Below, piece after piece: positions 25,776 through 34,498 of a DNA stretch of 64,000 nt (position 1 is its first letter; every line of letters starts with the position of its first letter). The stretch lies in NCBI RefSeq assembly GCF_001424835.1, contig NZ_LMCQ01000025.1, positions 62,001 through 126,000 of the forward strand. The letters run 5' to 3'. The stretch comes from Variovorax sp. Root318D1 (lineage in GTDB: Bacteria > Pseudomonadota > Gammaproteobacteria > Burkholderiales > Burkholderiaceae_C). The translations under genes were made by a program, and so were the position numbers. Under the pieces are notes generated by a model. It did not search any database. It was not told where the DNA came from and worked only from the letters and a program-made list of their open reading frames with translations.

Positions 25776-26995
25776 CCAGCAAGCCCAAGATTCATCGCTT
25801 GGCGAATCTGCGGAAGCTGGTCACACGGCTGCGAGATGATTTGAACAATCCTACAAAGCCGACGCAGATCATCCATCTTTACGCCTACAACCGTACGGGC
25901 AAGACGAGGCTTTCGATGGAGTTCAAGGACGTAGGAAAGCGCAAGACTAAGAAGAATCCGCAGGGCATCGCCGACACGCTCTATTTCAACGCCTACACCG
26001 AAGACCTCTTCACCTGGGAGAACGATCTCGACGGTGATGCTGTCCGGTTACTGCAGCTCAATCACCGCTCCGCTTTCTTCGATGGCCTTAAAGACCTCGC
26101 GCTAGACGAAACGATTGCGGGCTATCTCGACCGTTACGCGGACTTCGATTTCGACATCAATTACGACACGTGGCAGGTCTCTTTCCGAAAAGGTGATGAC
26201 GAGAACATCAAGATCTCTCGTGGCGAGCAGAACATCTTCATCTGGTGCCTCTTCATGGCCATCTGCGAGCGGATGCTCGACGGACACGTCTCCTATCAGT
26301 CGAAGAAGTACCTTTACATCGACGATCCCATCTCCTCGCTGGACGACAACAACGCCATTGCCGTGGCCTGCGACCTCGCCGAGCTCCTGCGCCGGGCTGC
26401 GAGCCGCAAAGACCCGAACGGCGCTCCCGCGCCCATCAAGGTGGTTTTCTCGTCCCATCACGCCCTTTTCTTCAACGTGATGTGCAACGAAATCGGCAGG
26501 GCGAAAGAGGGGGAGCCGAAAGTGACTCACAAGCGCTATTTCCTGCACCGCCCGGATGGAGACGGCACATATACCCTGCGAGCCACTGAGGACACGCCGT
26601 TCTTCCATCACGTCGCGTCACTCGCCGAACTCCAACTGGCCGCGGAGCCCAGGACCGGCAAGCTCTACACCTTCCATTTCAACGCTCTGCGCAGCATCAT
26701 GGAAAAAACCGCGTCGTTCTTTGGGCACGCGGACATTTCCTTTTGCCTCAAGGCGTTGAGCAACGAGGAAGACAAAGCGCTCTACAACCGCGCCCTGAAC
26801 CTTCTCAGTCATGGCAAATACGCCATCCACGAACCGACAGAAATGGGCGAGGACAACCAAGATCTGTTCCGGCGCGTTCTGAAAGACTTCACCACCAAGT
26901 TCCAATTCGACCTGCCTGACATTTTTGAGGCGACACCGACACCGACACCGGCCGCAGCACCAGCAACCGCCGCCGCACCTGCCACGACCCCATGA
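25772..26995 (+). CDS. prrC: PrrC-like anticodon nuclease (ABC-type ATPase)
   Basis: Putative tRNA-cleaving suicide nuclease (407 aa; E. coli PrrC is about 396). The N-terminal ATPase has a Walker A-like HLYAYNRTGKTRLS (35-48), an ABC signature ISRGEQN (148-154), Walker B YLYIDDPISSLDD (180-192) and an H-loop VVFSSHH (224-230); the DDPISSLD form is characteristic of PrrC/RloC. The C-terminal part keeps the anticodon nuclease triad pattern R307-xxx-E311 and H347 in NLLSHGK, comparable to R320, E324 and H356 of PrrC. It overlaps hsdS and hsdM by 4 bases each. Expected job: stay silent while the type I complex is intact and cleave tRNA when a phage inhibits it. The tail is a Pro/Ala/Thr low-complexity stretch. 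Confidence 0.82.
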   Translation: MTSKPKIHRLANLRKLVTRLRDDLNNPTKPTQIIHLYAYNRTGKTRLSMEFKDVGKRKTKKNPQGIADTLYFNAYTEDLFTWENDLDGDAVRLLQLNHRSAFFDGLKDLALDETIAGYLDRYADFDFDINYDTWQVSFRKGDDENIKISRGEQNIFIWCLFMAICERMLDGHVSYQSKKYLYIDDPISSLDDNNAIAVACDLAELLRRAASRKDPNGAPAPIKVVFSSHHALFFNVMCNEIGRAKEGEPKVTHKRYFLHRPDGDGTYTLRATEDTPFFHHVASLAELQLAAEPRTGKLYTFHFNALRSIMEKTASFFGHADISFCLKALSNEEDKALYNRALNLLSHGKYAIHEPTEMGEDNQDLFRRVLKDFTTKFQFDLPDIFEATPTPTPAAAPATAAAPATTP

Positions 26996-28611
26996 ACGAA
27001 TCCAATCAGAAACAGCTCAATCAGACACTCTGGAGCATCGCCGACCAACTGCGCGGGGCGATGGATGCGGACGACTTCCGCGACTACATGCTGTCCTTCC
27101 TCTTCCTGCGATACCTCTCCGACAACTACGAGACGGCGGCGAAGAAGGAACTGGGGCGGGACTACCCCGATGTGGGTGGCGACACGCGCAAGGTGCCGCT
27201 GGCGCTCTGGTATGCGAACAACGTGGACGACATTCCGGCGTTCGAGAAACAGATGCGCCGCAAGGTGCACTACGTCATCAAACCGGAGCACCTTTGGAAC
27301 AGCATCGCCAACCTGGCCCGCACGCAGAACGGGGACCTGCTGAACACGCTGCAGGATGGCTTCAAGTACATCGAGACAGAATCCTTCGAGAGCACCTTTC
27401 AGGGCCTGTTTTCCGAGATTGACCTGACGTCGCCGAAGCTCGGGAAAGGTTACTCGGAGCGAAACAACAAGCTCTGCGCCATCATCCAGGAAATAGCCAA
27501 AGGGCTTGCAAAGTTCTCCACCAACATCGATGCGCTGGGTGATGCTTATGAATACCTGATCGGCCAGTTCGCCGCCGGATCTGGCAAGAAGGCAGGCGAG
27601 TTCTACACCCCGCAGCAGATTTCTGACATCCTCTCCGCCATCGTCACACTCGACAGCCAGGAGCCGAAAACGGGCACCAAGAAGCGGCTGGAAAGCGTGC
27701 TGGACTTTGCCTGCGGCTCCGGCTCGCTGCTGCTCAATGTGCGCAAAAAGGTGGCCCAGGCAGACGGCACCATCGGCAAAATCTTCGGCCAGGAAAAGAA
27801 CATCACGACCTACAACCTCGCGCGCATGAACATGCTGCTGCACGGGGTGAAGGACACGGAGTTCGAGATTTTCCACGGCGACACCCTGCTCAACGAGTGG
27901 GACATGATGCGGGAGCAGAACCCGGCCAAAAAGCCGAGCTTTGACGCCATCGTCGCCAACCCGCCCTTCAGCTACCGCTGGGAACCGACCGACGCGCTGG
28001 CCGACGACGTGCGTTTCAAGAGCCACGGCCTCGCGCCCAAGTCCGCTGCCGACTTCGCCTTCCTGTTGCACGGCTTTCACTACCTCAAGGACGAGGGCGT
28101 GATGGCCATCATCCTGCCGCACGGCGTACTGTTTCGGGGCGGGGCGGAGGAACGCATCCGCACCAAGCTGCTGAAGGACGGGCATATCGACACGGTGATC
28201 GGCCTGCCCGCCAATCTGTTCTATTCCACCGGCATTCCTGTCTGCATCCTGGTGTTGAAGAAGTGCAAGAAGCCGGATGACGTGCTGTTTATTAACGCAA
28301 GCGGGTCGGAGCACTTCGAGAAAGGCAAACGCCAGAACCAGCTCAAGCCCGAGCACATCGCCAAGATCATCCAGACCTACCAGTTTCGCGAGGAAGAGGC
28401 GCGCTATTCACGTAAGGTTGAGATGGCCGAGATCGAGAAGAACGATTTCAACCTGAACATCTCGCGCTATATCAACACGGCAGTGGGCGAGGCCGAGATT
28501 GTTCTGGATGACACGCACCAAGAGCTGATGGGGATTGAAAAGACTATTGCGGCCGCGAAGGATAAGCACAACGCTTTTCTGAGAGAACTGGGTTTGAAGC
28601 CGTTGCCATAG
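26992..28611 (+). CDS. hsdM: Type I restriction modification (N6-adenine methyltransferase) subunit
   Basis: Methyltransferase subunit (539 aa) protecting host sites and forming the core of the M2S complex. The N-terminal HsdM_N helical region (residues about 5-170) is followed by SAM-binding motif I DFACGSGS (238-245) and the catalytic NPPF (323-326). GEFYTPQQISDIL, just before motif I, is typical. C-terminal helices contain the S-contact part. The start overlaps the prrC stop (ATGA). It is last in the hsdR-hsdS-prrC-hsdM operon. Confidence 0.96.
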   Translation: MNESNQKQLNQTLWSIADQLRGAMDADDFRDYMLSFLFLRYLSDNYETAAKKELGRDYPDVGGDTRKVPLALWYANNVDDIPAFEKQMRRKVHYVIKPEHLWNSIANLARTQNGDLLNTLQDGFKYIETESFESTFQGLFSEIDLTSPKLGKGYSERNNKLCAIIQEIAKGLAKFSTNIDALGDAYEYLIGQFAAGSGKKAGEFYTPQQISDILSAIVTLDSQEPKTGTKKRLESVLDFACGSGSLLLNVRKKVAQADGTIGKIFGQEKNITTYNLARMNMLLHGVKDTEFEIFHGDTLLNEWDMMREQNPAKKPSFDAIVANPPFSYRWEPTDALADDVRFKSHGLAPKSAADFAFLLHGFHYLKDEGVMAIILPHGVLFRGGAEERIRTKLLKDGHIDTVIGLPANLFYSTGIPVCILVLKKCKKPDDVLFINASGSEHFEKGKRQNQLKPEHIAKIIQTYQFREEEARYSRKVEMAEIEKNDFNLNISRYINTAVGEAEIVLDDTHQELMGIEKTIAAAKDKHNAFLRELGLKPLP

Positions 28612-28683
28612 TCACTCACACTGACCGGTCCGCGCAAGCCTCGGCCTCAGCCTGCGCGAAGAAGGTTGCGGCATGCCACCTAC

Positions 28684-28770
28684 TCCAAGCGGACGAGCTC
28701 AAGCAAGCTCGATCCCTGTGCCGACAAGCTCGCGACCTGGCTTGCGATCGAGGCCACCAAATCCGCTGCT
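28684..28770 (+). pseudogene. IstA-like (IS21) transposase fragment
   Basis: About 29 codons read SKRTSSSKLDPCADKLATW followed by LAIEATKS. This resembles the IstA stretch KLDPxADKLxxWLxxEAxKS in IS21-family transposases. The match ends abruptly after ATKS, and no IstB or rest of IstA is present. It lies 72 bases downstream of hsdM in a 438-base gap (28612-29049) that contains only fragments. The identification rests on remembered family sequence and a short match. Confidence 0.45.
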
Positions 28771-28779
28771 CCAGCGGCC

Positions 28780-28969
28780 CAGCTTCTCTTGTCTGGCGTC
28801 GGTGGCGTCGCCTCCAATTGGAAGACGATCCCCGCCGACATATCGATCAGGTCCTTGAACAGGGACGAATGCAACAGACGAATAAACTCCTGACCTCGGA
28901 ACAGATCGCACCTGCGGCGTCGATAGCAGCCGCCTGGTAGGGCAGGTCAGATTCATAGTGCAGTTTCAT
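28780..28969 (-). pseudogene. N-terminal remnant of a type III restriction (Res)-like gene
   Basis: The minus strand starts MKLHYESDLPYQAAAIDAA, the usual beginning of Res/DEAD-type subunits, then continues in a shifted frame with CDLFRGQEF, which also belongs to that N-terminus (AIxAVCDLFRGQE in the family). A one-base frameshift therefore lies near 28912. After GQEF the sequence no longer resembles Res. No helicase or nuclease motif remains. It is downstream of the UvrD-like gene on the same strand. Confidence 0.5.
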
Positions 28970-29049
28970 TGCTAAAACGAGTTGTGCCGCGGACGACCGC
29001 CGGCATCTGTCTATCTCAGATGCGTGCAACAACGAGATGCCGGGCAGCA

Positions 29050-32043
29050 TCACGGCTGGCCCACAAGCTGTTGATAAAGGTCGCGAACCTTAACGAGACC
29101 GGGCGCCAATGTCTTGCTGCCTGACAACAAAACCAAGCTCTGGCGTGCGCGCGTGATGCCCACGTAAAGACGGTTTACGTTTGACGAATTCGCCAAATCA
29201 TAGTGATCCAATCCAGCCAACAGCACGACATCAAACTCGAGCCCCTTGGCGTTGGCGACATTGGCGAAATGCCGGATGTGCCGTCGCGCCAAGTTGACCT
29301 TCTCGGACAACTCAGCGTCGATCATGTTTTCGCGCAAGCTCTGCTCGAGACGCTTATAGACCTTGGCGGCTGATTCGGCATCGGGAAAGAGAACGGCGAC
29401 GGTCTGATGACGTCTTGCCTTAGTTAACGCATCGACGATGCGGGCATCCATGTCCGCATCGGTTTCGCAGACAGAAAACCTTGGGCGCACCAGATCCGCT
29501 CCTTGCTTCCGCGCCTTTTCCGTCAAGACCGGCGAAGGCAGATCATCACCCTGCAGTACGGAGCGAAAGCTCGCACTGAACAGAGCCAGCCCTGGCATAT
29601 CCGCTTGGCGCAGGTTCTCGGTCAGCCGCACATGCGGTAGGGCTTGAGCTGGAAAGCAGGCACGAAGGTCGATGCTGCTGCCGTGGTGCAACTTCTGCGC
29701 GATATCGCCGACCACGGTAATCGCCCGGTATTTCGGATTGGCTTGCTCAACCATTAGGTAAACCTGCTGCTCGGTGAAGTCCTGCACTTCATCAACGAAC
29801 ACAGCTTGATAGAACGCGGGCTCCTGCAGTTGCCGCAGACCGCCTTGCTTGAGATTTCGCCCGATCAGGTGGCTGAGACATAGGAGCAAGTCGACGTCTT
29901 CATCTGCGAGCTTGAACGTGCCAAGCTGCGCTTGCAGGCGTGAAGCGAGTCCAGCGTTAGGAAATTGTTCAGTCGATGTCTGCAAGGCGGCAAAGTAAAG
30001 ATCCGCGATGCTGGTCAACTGCTGCAGCATGCGGCGTCGAACCAGACGAGTGAACACGGCATCCGCCGTGCCCTTGCGGGGCTGGCCCGGCACTACCTGT
30101 TCGGCATCTGCCTCAGCTTCATCCCCAATGGCGTCCTCGTCGCGCTTTGCATCTTCGACCGGAAGCATCGGCAACTTGACGCGACCCAAGCCTGGTTCGC
30201 GAGGCAACCGGCGAAGCTCTCCATTGATGGGAACGTAGAGTAGCTCAGTCGCCTCCGGCAAGAGGCGTACGAACAAATGGTTGACGTCCGACGGCACGGC
30301 GTAGACGTTCTTGCCCGACGGCTCGCGAACAATGACCTTGTTGGCCGCCATCAACTCACTAGTGTCATCCGACCAGGACAGCGGCTCGCCTGTCGTGGTG
30401 AGAAGCTCAAGATTTTTGTCCAACGGGCCGTCCTTGTCGACGAAGACAAGTCGCTGGCCTGATCTGAGATAAAGCGGCGCTTTCATCTCGACCAACGTAC
30501 GAGCCAATGCGTTTTCGTCGTTGCCGAACAGGGAGCGCCCCTCCACCCGAGTCCAGATGACTCTCGGAGACATCACGCGCTTGCGAACTTCTTCCAGCTT
30601 GTTCTGCAAGCGAACCGCAAGACGATCCAGAACGAAGGCGCCTTCGCGAGGTGATTGCGTCAATTCGTTGGCAACTTCGTCCATCTCATGCCGCAGCTGC
30701 TCCAGCGCAACGTCGGCGACCCGACGCACCTTGGATCGTTCGTCAGCTTCAAACTGCTCAGCGATGTATGTGCTGGTTGGCAACGTGTCAATGAGGCGAG
30801 AAGCAATCTGTTGCGCGACCGCCCGATCTGCTGCATGCAGCCACTTCATAGTCGTAGCTTCCTGCGCCTCACGCGCTTGCACCAAGCCAGACCAGCGCCG
30901 GCCAGGCACCGAACTGCTGGTCGAGCGGCGGTGCTCGCGCAGTCGTGTTTGAAGCTCCTTGTATTCCTTTACGGGCAGGTCTGGAAGATCGATCCGGCGA
31001 CAGGTTTCCTGGAGGTACTGGATCAACTCGCCAGTACGTACGAAGCCAATGGAGCCCTCTTGAGAAAACTGCCCGGCAAAGTCAGCAGACCAGTGGTCCT
31101 GGTCCTGCCCCACGATGTCGCGAAAGCTCTGTTCGTCGCTCACGTTCACCGCATTGAAGGTGGTCAGCATCTTGGTGCGACCCAATGCAGCCGATGTCTT
31201 GCCGGACCCAGCGATGCCCTCTACGAACATTGCTCCAATTGGTGAGCGCGCGATGATTTGGTTTTGCTCGATTGTCTGGTGTGTGAAGAATCGCTCACTG
31301 AGCCCGTAGTACTCATCTGCCTTGACCGGTGGCTCATCAGCGCTCCAGTCTTCGTCGGCATCGATTTCCGGCTCGATGCCCAACTCATCCGGCTCATCGA
31401 CGACCGTGAGTTGAGCGATCTGGATCTCAGCGGGTGGCAGCTCAATCGATGCTTGCGGCGCAGCCTCCGCCATTGGTTCAACGGGTTCGACGAACGACGC
31501 TGCCGGAGCCGGCGCTTTCGGCCCACGCTTCTTGTCCAGGAAGTTGCGTAGGTCTGCGACGAAGCCTTTGCCGTGCTCCCCGTCAACGCCCATGCGCAAG
31601 AAGTTGCGCACATTGGGTTCAAACTCTGGCCCTCCATAGCGATCAAATGACCGCACTTCGATGATGCGATAGTCGCCCCACAGTTTGCTTCGTCCCTCGT
31701 AGCCGGGCTGCACAAACGCTGCAAGGCGGCCCACTGGCGAATGAGGCGTGCAATAGCCAGAGGCCTCACTCGGATAGACAGCTTCGGTTGGACTTAGCCG
31801 AAACTCCAGCCGTCCTTTCCGTTCGGTGTCGATGACCACCGTCTTGGCATACGCGCTCTTGCGAAGCAGCTTGTAAAGCGGCACGTGTGAGTGGGCGACG
31901 TAGCCATAGGCGTCCGCAAATCCGCCCAGCACATCGAGGTTTTTGTCCTCGAAGATCATCCGTTCGGCGTAGTCGATCACGCCTCTCAGGACAGAGATTT
32001 CGCCCGCACTGTAGACGCGCTTGTCATCTTCGGTCAGATCCAT
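29050..32043 (-). CDS. UvrD-like superfamily 1 helicase with extra N-terminal domain
   Basis: Predicted ATP-dependent DNA helicase (997 aa). All main SF1A motifs are visible: Walker A GIAGSGKT (276-283), motif II DEVQD (751-755), VVGDIAQ, LTENLRQ (about 807), AKGLEFD (about 932) and YVGITRAR (about 960). The first 165 residues form a separate domain with a beta-rich segment (GYCTPHSPVGRLAAFVQPGY) recalling GreA/HelD-associated modules, joined by an acidic Pro/Glu linker (170-245). A 460-residue insertion separates motifs I and II. It starts 65 bases after the Mod remnant and is co-directional with the DUF262 gene. The defence role is inferred from context. Confidence 0.85.
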   Translation of the reverse strand: MDLTEDDKRVYSAGEISVLRGVIDYAERMIFEDKNLDVLGGFADAYGYVAHSHVPLYKLLRKSAYAKTVVIDTERKGRLEFRLSPTEAVYPSEASGYCTPHSPVGRLAAFVQPGYEGRSKLWGDYRIIEVRSFDRYGGPEFEPNVRNFLRMGVDGEHGKGFVADLRNFLDKKRGPKAPAPAASFVEPVEPMAEAAPQASIELPPAEIQIAQLTVVDEPDELGIEPEIDADEDWSADEPPVKADEYYGLSERFFTHQTIEQNQIIARSPIGAMFVEGIAGSGKTSAALGRTKMLTTFNAVNVSDEQSFRDIVGQDQDHWSADFAGQFSQEGSIGFVRTGELIQYLQETCRRIDLPDLPVKEYKELQTRLREHRRSTSSSVPGRRWSGLVQAREAQEATTMKWLHAADRAVAQQIASRLIDTLPTSTYIAEQFEADERSKVRRVADVALEQLRHEMDEVANELTQSPREGAFVLDRLAVRLQNKLEEVRKRVMSPRVIWTRVEGRSLFGNDENALARTLVEMKAPLYLRSGQRLVFVDKDGPLDKNLELLTTTGEPLSWSDDTSELMAANKVIVREPSGKNVYAVPSDVNHLFVRLLPEATELLYVPINGELRRLPREPGLGRVKLPMLPVEDAKRDEDAIGDEAEADAEQVVPGQPRKGTADAVFTRLVRRRMLQQLTSIADLYFAALQTSTEQFPNAGLASRLQAQLGTFKLADEDVDLLLCLSHLIGRNLKQGGLRQLQEPAFYQAVFVDEVQDFTEQQVYLMVEQANPKYRAITVVGDIAQKLHHGSSIDLRACFPAQALPHVRLTENLRQADMPGLALFSASFRSVLQGDDLPSPVLTEKARKQGADLVRPRFSVCETDADMDARIVDALTKARRHQTVAVLFPDAESAAKVYKRLEQSLRENMIDAELSEKVNLARRHIRHFANVANAKGLEFDVVLLAGLDHYDLANSSNVNRLYVGITRARQSLVLLSGSKTLAPGLVKVRDLYQQLVGQP

Positions 32044-32108
32044 GATTCCTCTTGTTCGGCTGCTATCAGGAGGGTCAGCAAGTCGGGGCACGCACGCGTA
32101 GACAGTTC

Positions 32109-32309
32109 CTATACCAGTGATTTCAACACGTCTATGTTGATGGCCGTGCCGTTGCCAGTCTCAGTTAGCAGGTCGGGAAACAGCGCTCTGAGCTGAGCAA
32201 TGTTTTCACCGACAAGGTCTGCACTTTGCGCCTCCGGCGATCGAGCTTCGATTTCTGGATAGTCATTCTTTGTCTTCTCTGAGGTCCGGGAGAAAGCAGC
32301 TTGCGTCAA
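32109..32309 (-). pseudogene. N-terminal remnant of a type III methyltransferase (Mod)-like gene
   Basis: A 66-codon frame beginning with TTG that overlaps the DUF262 stop (TTGA). Its centre, ADLVGENIAQLRALFPDLLT, followed by ETGNGTAINIDVLKSL, resembles the start of type III Mod subunits (ENIxxLxxLFPDxxTE...DxLxxL). It then stops; no SAM-binding or DPPY/NPPY motif is present. Either the gene was truncated by deletion or this small peptide now stands alone. The family assignment is from memory. Confidence 0.5.
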
Positions 32310-34489
32310 GCGACTTCCACATCGCCCATCTGTCGGTCAAAAGCCTGGCGAATCAGGCCAACAACATAAGGGAGTTCGTCGATGGACGAGAGACCAACTT
32401 CAACATCGCCGTTGCCCCAACGGCCAACGTTCGAGATGTCTCTGCAAAGGCCCTTCGGGTCCTCGATCTCATCGATACCGAGATTCAGCACCAGCAAGAG
32501 TCGCTTGGCTTGTGGCACTACATCGACAACGTTCGTTTCTGCCTTGTAGGCAACGTACTGCTTCAAGAACTGTTCGTTGACGCAGGGGTCCAGCGCTAAC
32601 AATTCCTTGCGCAGCGCGTCAAAGAGATCGCGCACCCGGCCACCTGCGAGCTGCGGGTGATCGGAAATCGTGTACTTCTGTACCAATTTGCCCGCTGCGG
32701 GGCGGTAGGCATCAAGTACGTCAGCATCCAACCGCGGCGCACTCCAGACCACCGTCGCTTCCGCGGACAAGCGGTCTGCGCGAGCCTGAATCGCGCTCTC
32801 GGTCCAAGCGGGCACAGTACCTAAGCAGTAGATCTGCTCAACATACTGTCCGTTGTCCGCATCCGCGGATTTGATTGCGAAGCTCAGCGTGTTTAAACGA
32901 AGTGGGCTTCCAGAAAATCCGACTGCGGCGCCGTCTTTGTCCTTTGCCTCCGATCGTTTGTACGCGAACGGCCGGTCACTGTATACACTGTTGTAGCCGG
33001 TCAGCGTGAGGTTTCCCAAGGTGTGCAGCCACGTTTGCTGGATGCGATGCCATTCCGGCCCTAACTCGGCTTGCCACTCATTGGACAGCGCCTCGTTTTG
33101 CGGCAGGACATGCTCGATGGTGTAGTCCTCCAGGACAACGCGCTCTTTCCGGCCATGGTTTTCCAATCTCCGTAGCCAGTAGCTGCGGCTGCGGAAGTTG
33201 TAGAGATCACGCGTCTTGATGTCGCGTTGAAACTCTTCATCGCTGGGGAAGCGACGGTACGAAGGCAGAAGGAGAAGCGCGGCCTGCACGCTCTCCAGAT
33301 AGCGATCTTTCTTGAGCATTCGGCTCATGCCCGCAAACGTCTTGTTCAGCGAGTTTGTTGGGATGGCGCAAATGGCGCGGCGGAAGACATAGCTCTCAAC
33401 CAAACGAACGATCCCAAGCACCTCCTCTGCGATGAGGCGCGCTTGGCTGTAGTCGTGATAGACGTCCAGCAAGAACGGGTAGGCCACGTCGACTTTCAAC
33501 TCACGCAAGTCATGGAAAGCTTGCTTGAGCGCAGCATCCTTTTCGGTGCCGAGTGCCATCGCGCAATAGTAGGTGGCGTACGCGTGAATGTCAGACACCA
33601 ACTCGCGCGTGCCACCCTTCAGGCCGCGCGCAAAGCCCTTGAAAGCAACGTAGACCTCGCGAACGTTCGGAATTTCACCCGTTTTTGCCGTCAGGTAGTG
33701 ACGCATGAAGGCATCGAAGTGCACCACGTACGCCGCCTGACCGAAGGCTTTCTCCATCGGTCGCCAGTAGGTCTTGTACAGCTCAGTCTGCAGCTTCGGT
33801 TCCAACCCCATCAGGATGTAGTTGCGGATCAGGTCGGCCTGGCTGAGCTCCAGACCGGTGGAGTTCATGCTCTCAAAAATCAGCTGCGGATTGTCTTGGG
33901 CACGATCAAGCGACACATCCACGATCACCAGCTTGGCCAAGCCCTGGCAGATGGCCTCAAGCTCAGTTTGATGAAGCGCAATCAGCTCTTGGAACAGCGC
34001 ATAGTTTTCCAAGATCCTGCCGCTTGCTTCTGAGGGCATCGGAGCGTTCAGTAGGATCGCCAACAGCGTATCCTTGTCACTCTCCGACAAGATCAGCTTG
34101 AAGTGTCGCTCGCCCTCCTCGTCCGGGTTGAGCAAGTAGTAGTTGCGAAGCTTCTTGGCCGAGAACGCTTCCAGCAACTCCCCCAGCGCCTGCGATTCGA
34201 AATGCTTCGCCAAAGCCGCGACGAGAAGCGTGCTGGTGGTTAACCGCTGCTGGCCGTCGATCACCAGCAGGGCCTCCTGGCTGGTGACGGACGACAGGCC
34301 ACGTTCGACATAGACGATCGAGCCGATGAAATGGGCGCTCACCTTTTCATCTCTTCCTGCACGCATCAAGTCTGCCCAAAGCTGCCGGCATTGCTCCGCG
34401 GTCCAGGAGTAGTTGCGCTGGTAGATCGGGATGACGAACTGCGGCGATTTGCGCAAGAATTTAAGTAAATTGGCTTCGGTTGCTTTCAC
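32306..34489 (-). CDS. DUF262/DUF1524 (GmrSD-like) protein with DUF5655 tail
   Basis: Predicted defence nuclease (727 aa) of the GmrSD-like type. The DUF262 nucleotide-binding/ParB-like part has IPIYQRNYSW (20-29), DGQQR (78-82) and FESMNSTGLELSQADLIRN (205-223). The DUF1524 HNH-like nuclease part has IEHVLPQ (H460) and LGNLTL (N493). The last 110 residues look like DUF5655. GmrSD enzymes cut DNA with modified cytosines, driven by NTP; the target here is unknown. The GTG start is chosen because TAAGG lies seven bases upstream and the nearby ATG is out of frame. It follows the helicase/DUF4391 fusion by 9 bases. Confidence 0.85.
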   Translation of the reverse strand: MKATEANLLKFLRKSPQFVIPIYQRNYSWTAEQCRQLWADLMRAGRDEKVSAHFIGSIVYVERGLSSVTSQEALLVIDGQQRLTTSTLLVAALAKHFESQALGELLEAFSAKKLRNYYLLNPDEEGERHFKLILSESDKDTLLAILLNAPMPSEASGRILENYALFQELIALHQTELEAICQGLAKLVIVDVSLDRAQDNPQLIFESMNSTGLELSQADLIRNYILMGLEPKLQTELYKTYWRPMEKAFGQAAYVVHFDAFMRHYLTAKTGEIPNVREVYVAFKGFARGLKGGTRELVSDIHAYATYYCAMALGTEKDAALKQAFHDLRELKVDVAYPFLLDVYHDYSQARLIAEEVLGIVRLVESYVFRRAICAIPTNSLNKTFAGMSRMLKKDRYLESVQAALLLLPSYRRFPSDEEFQRDIKTRDLYNFRSRSYWLRRLENHGRKERVVLEDYTIEHVLPQNEALSNEWQAELGPEWHRIQQTWLHTLGNLTLTGYNSVYSDRPFAYKRSEAKDKDGAAVGFSGSPLRLNTLSFAIKSADADNGQYVEQIYCLGTVPAWTESAIQARADRLSAEATVVWSAPRLDADVLDAYRPAAGKLVQKYTISDHPQLAGGRVRDLFDALRKELLALDPCVNEQFLKQYVAYKAETNVVDVVPQAKRLLLVLNLGIDEIEDPKGLCRDISNVGRWGNGDVEVGLSSIDELPYVVGLIRQAFDRQMGDVEVA

Positions 34490-34498
34490 TTCATTGCC

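Noticed and set aside
28847..29053. 68-codon minus-strand frame as an independent small gene
   Set aside because: Its middle matches the start of Res proteins only from the internal MKLHYES, and the frame then breaks; better treated as part of the Res-like remnant.
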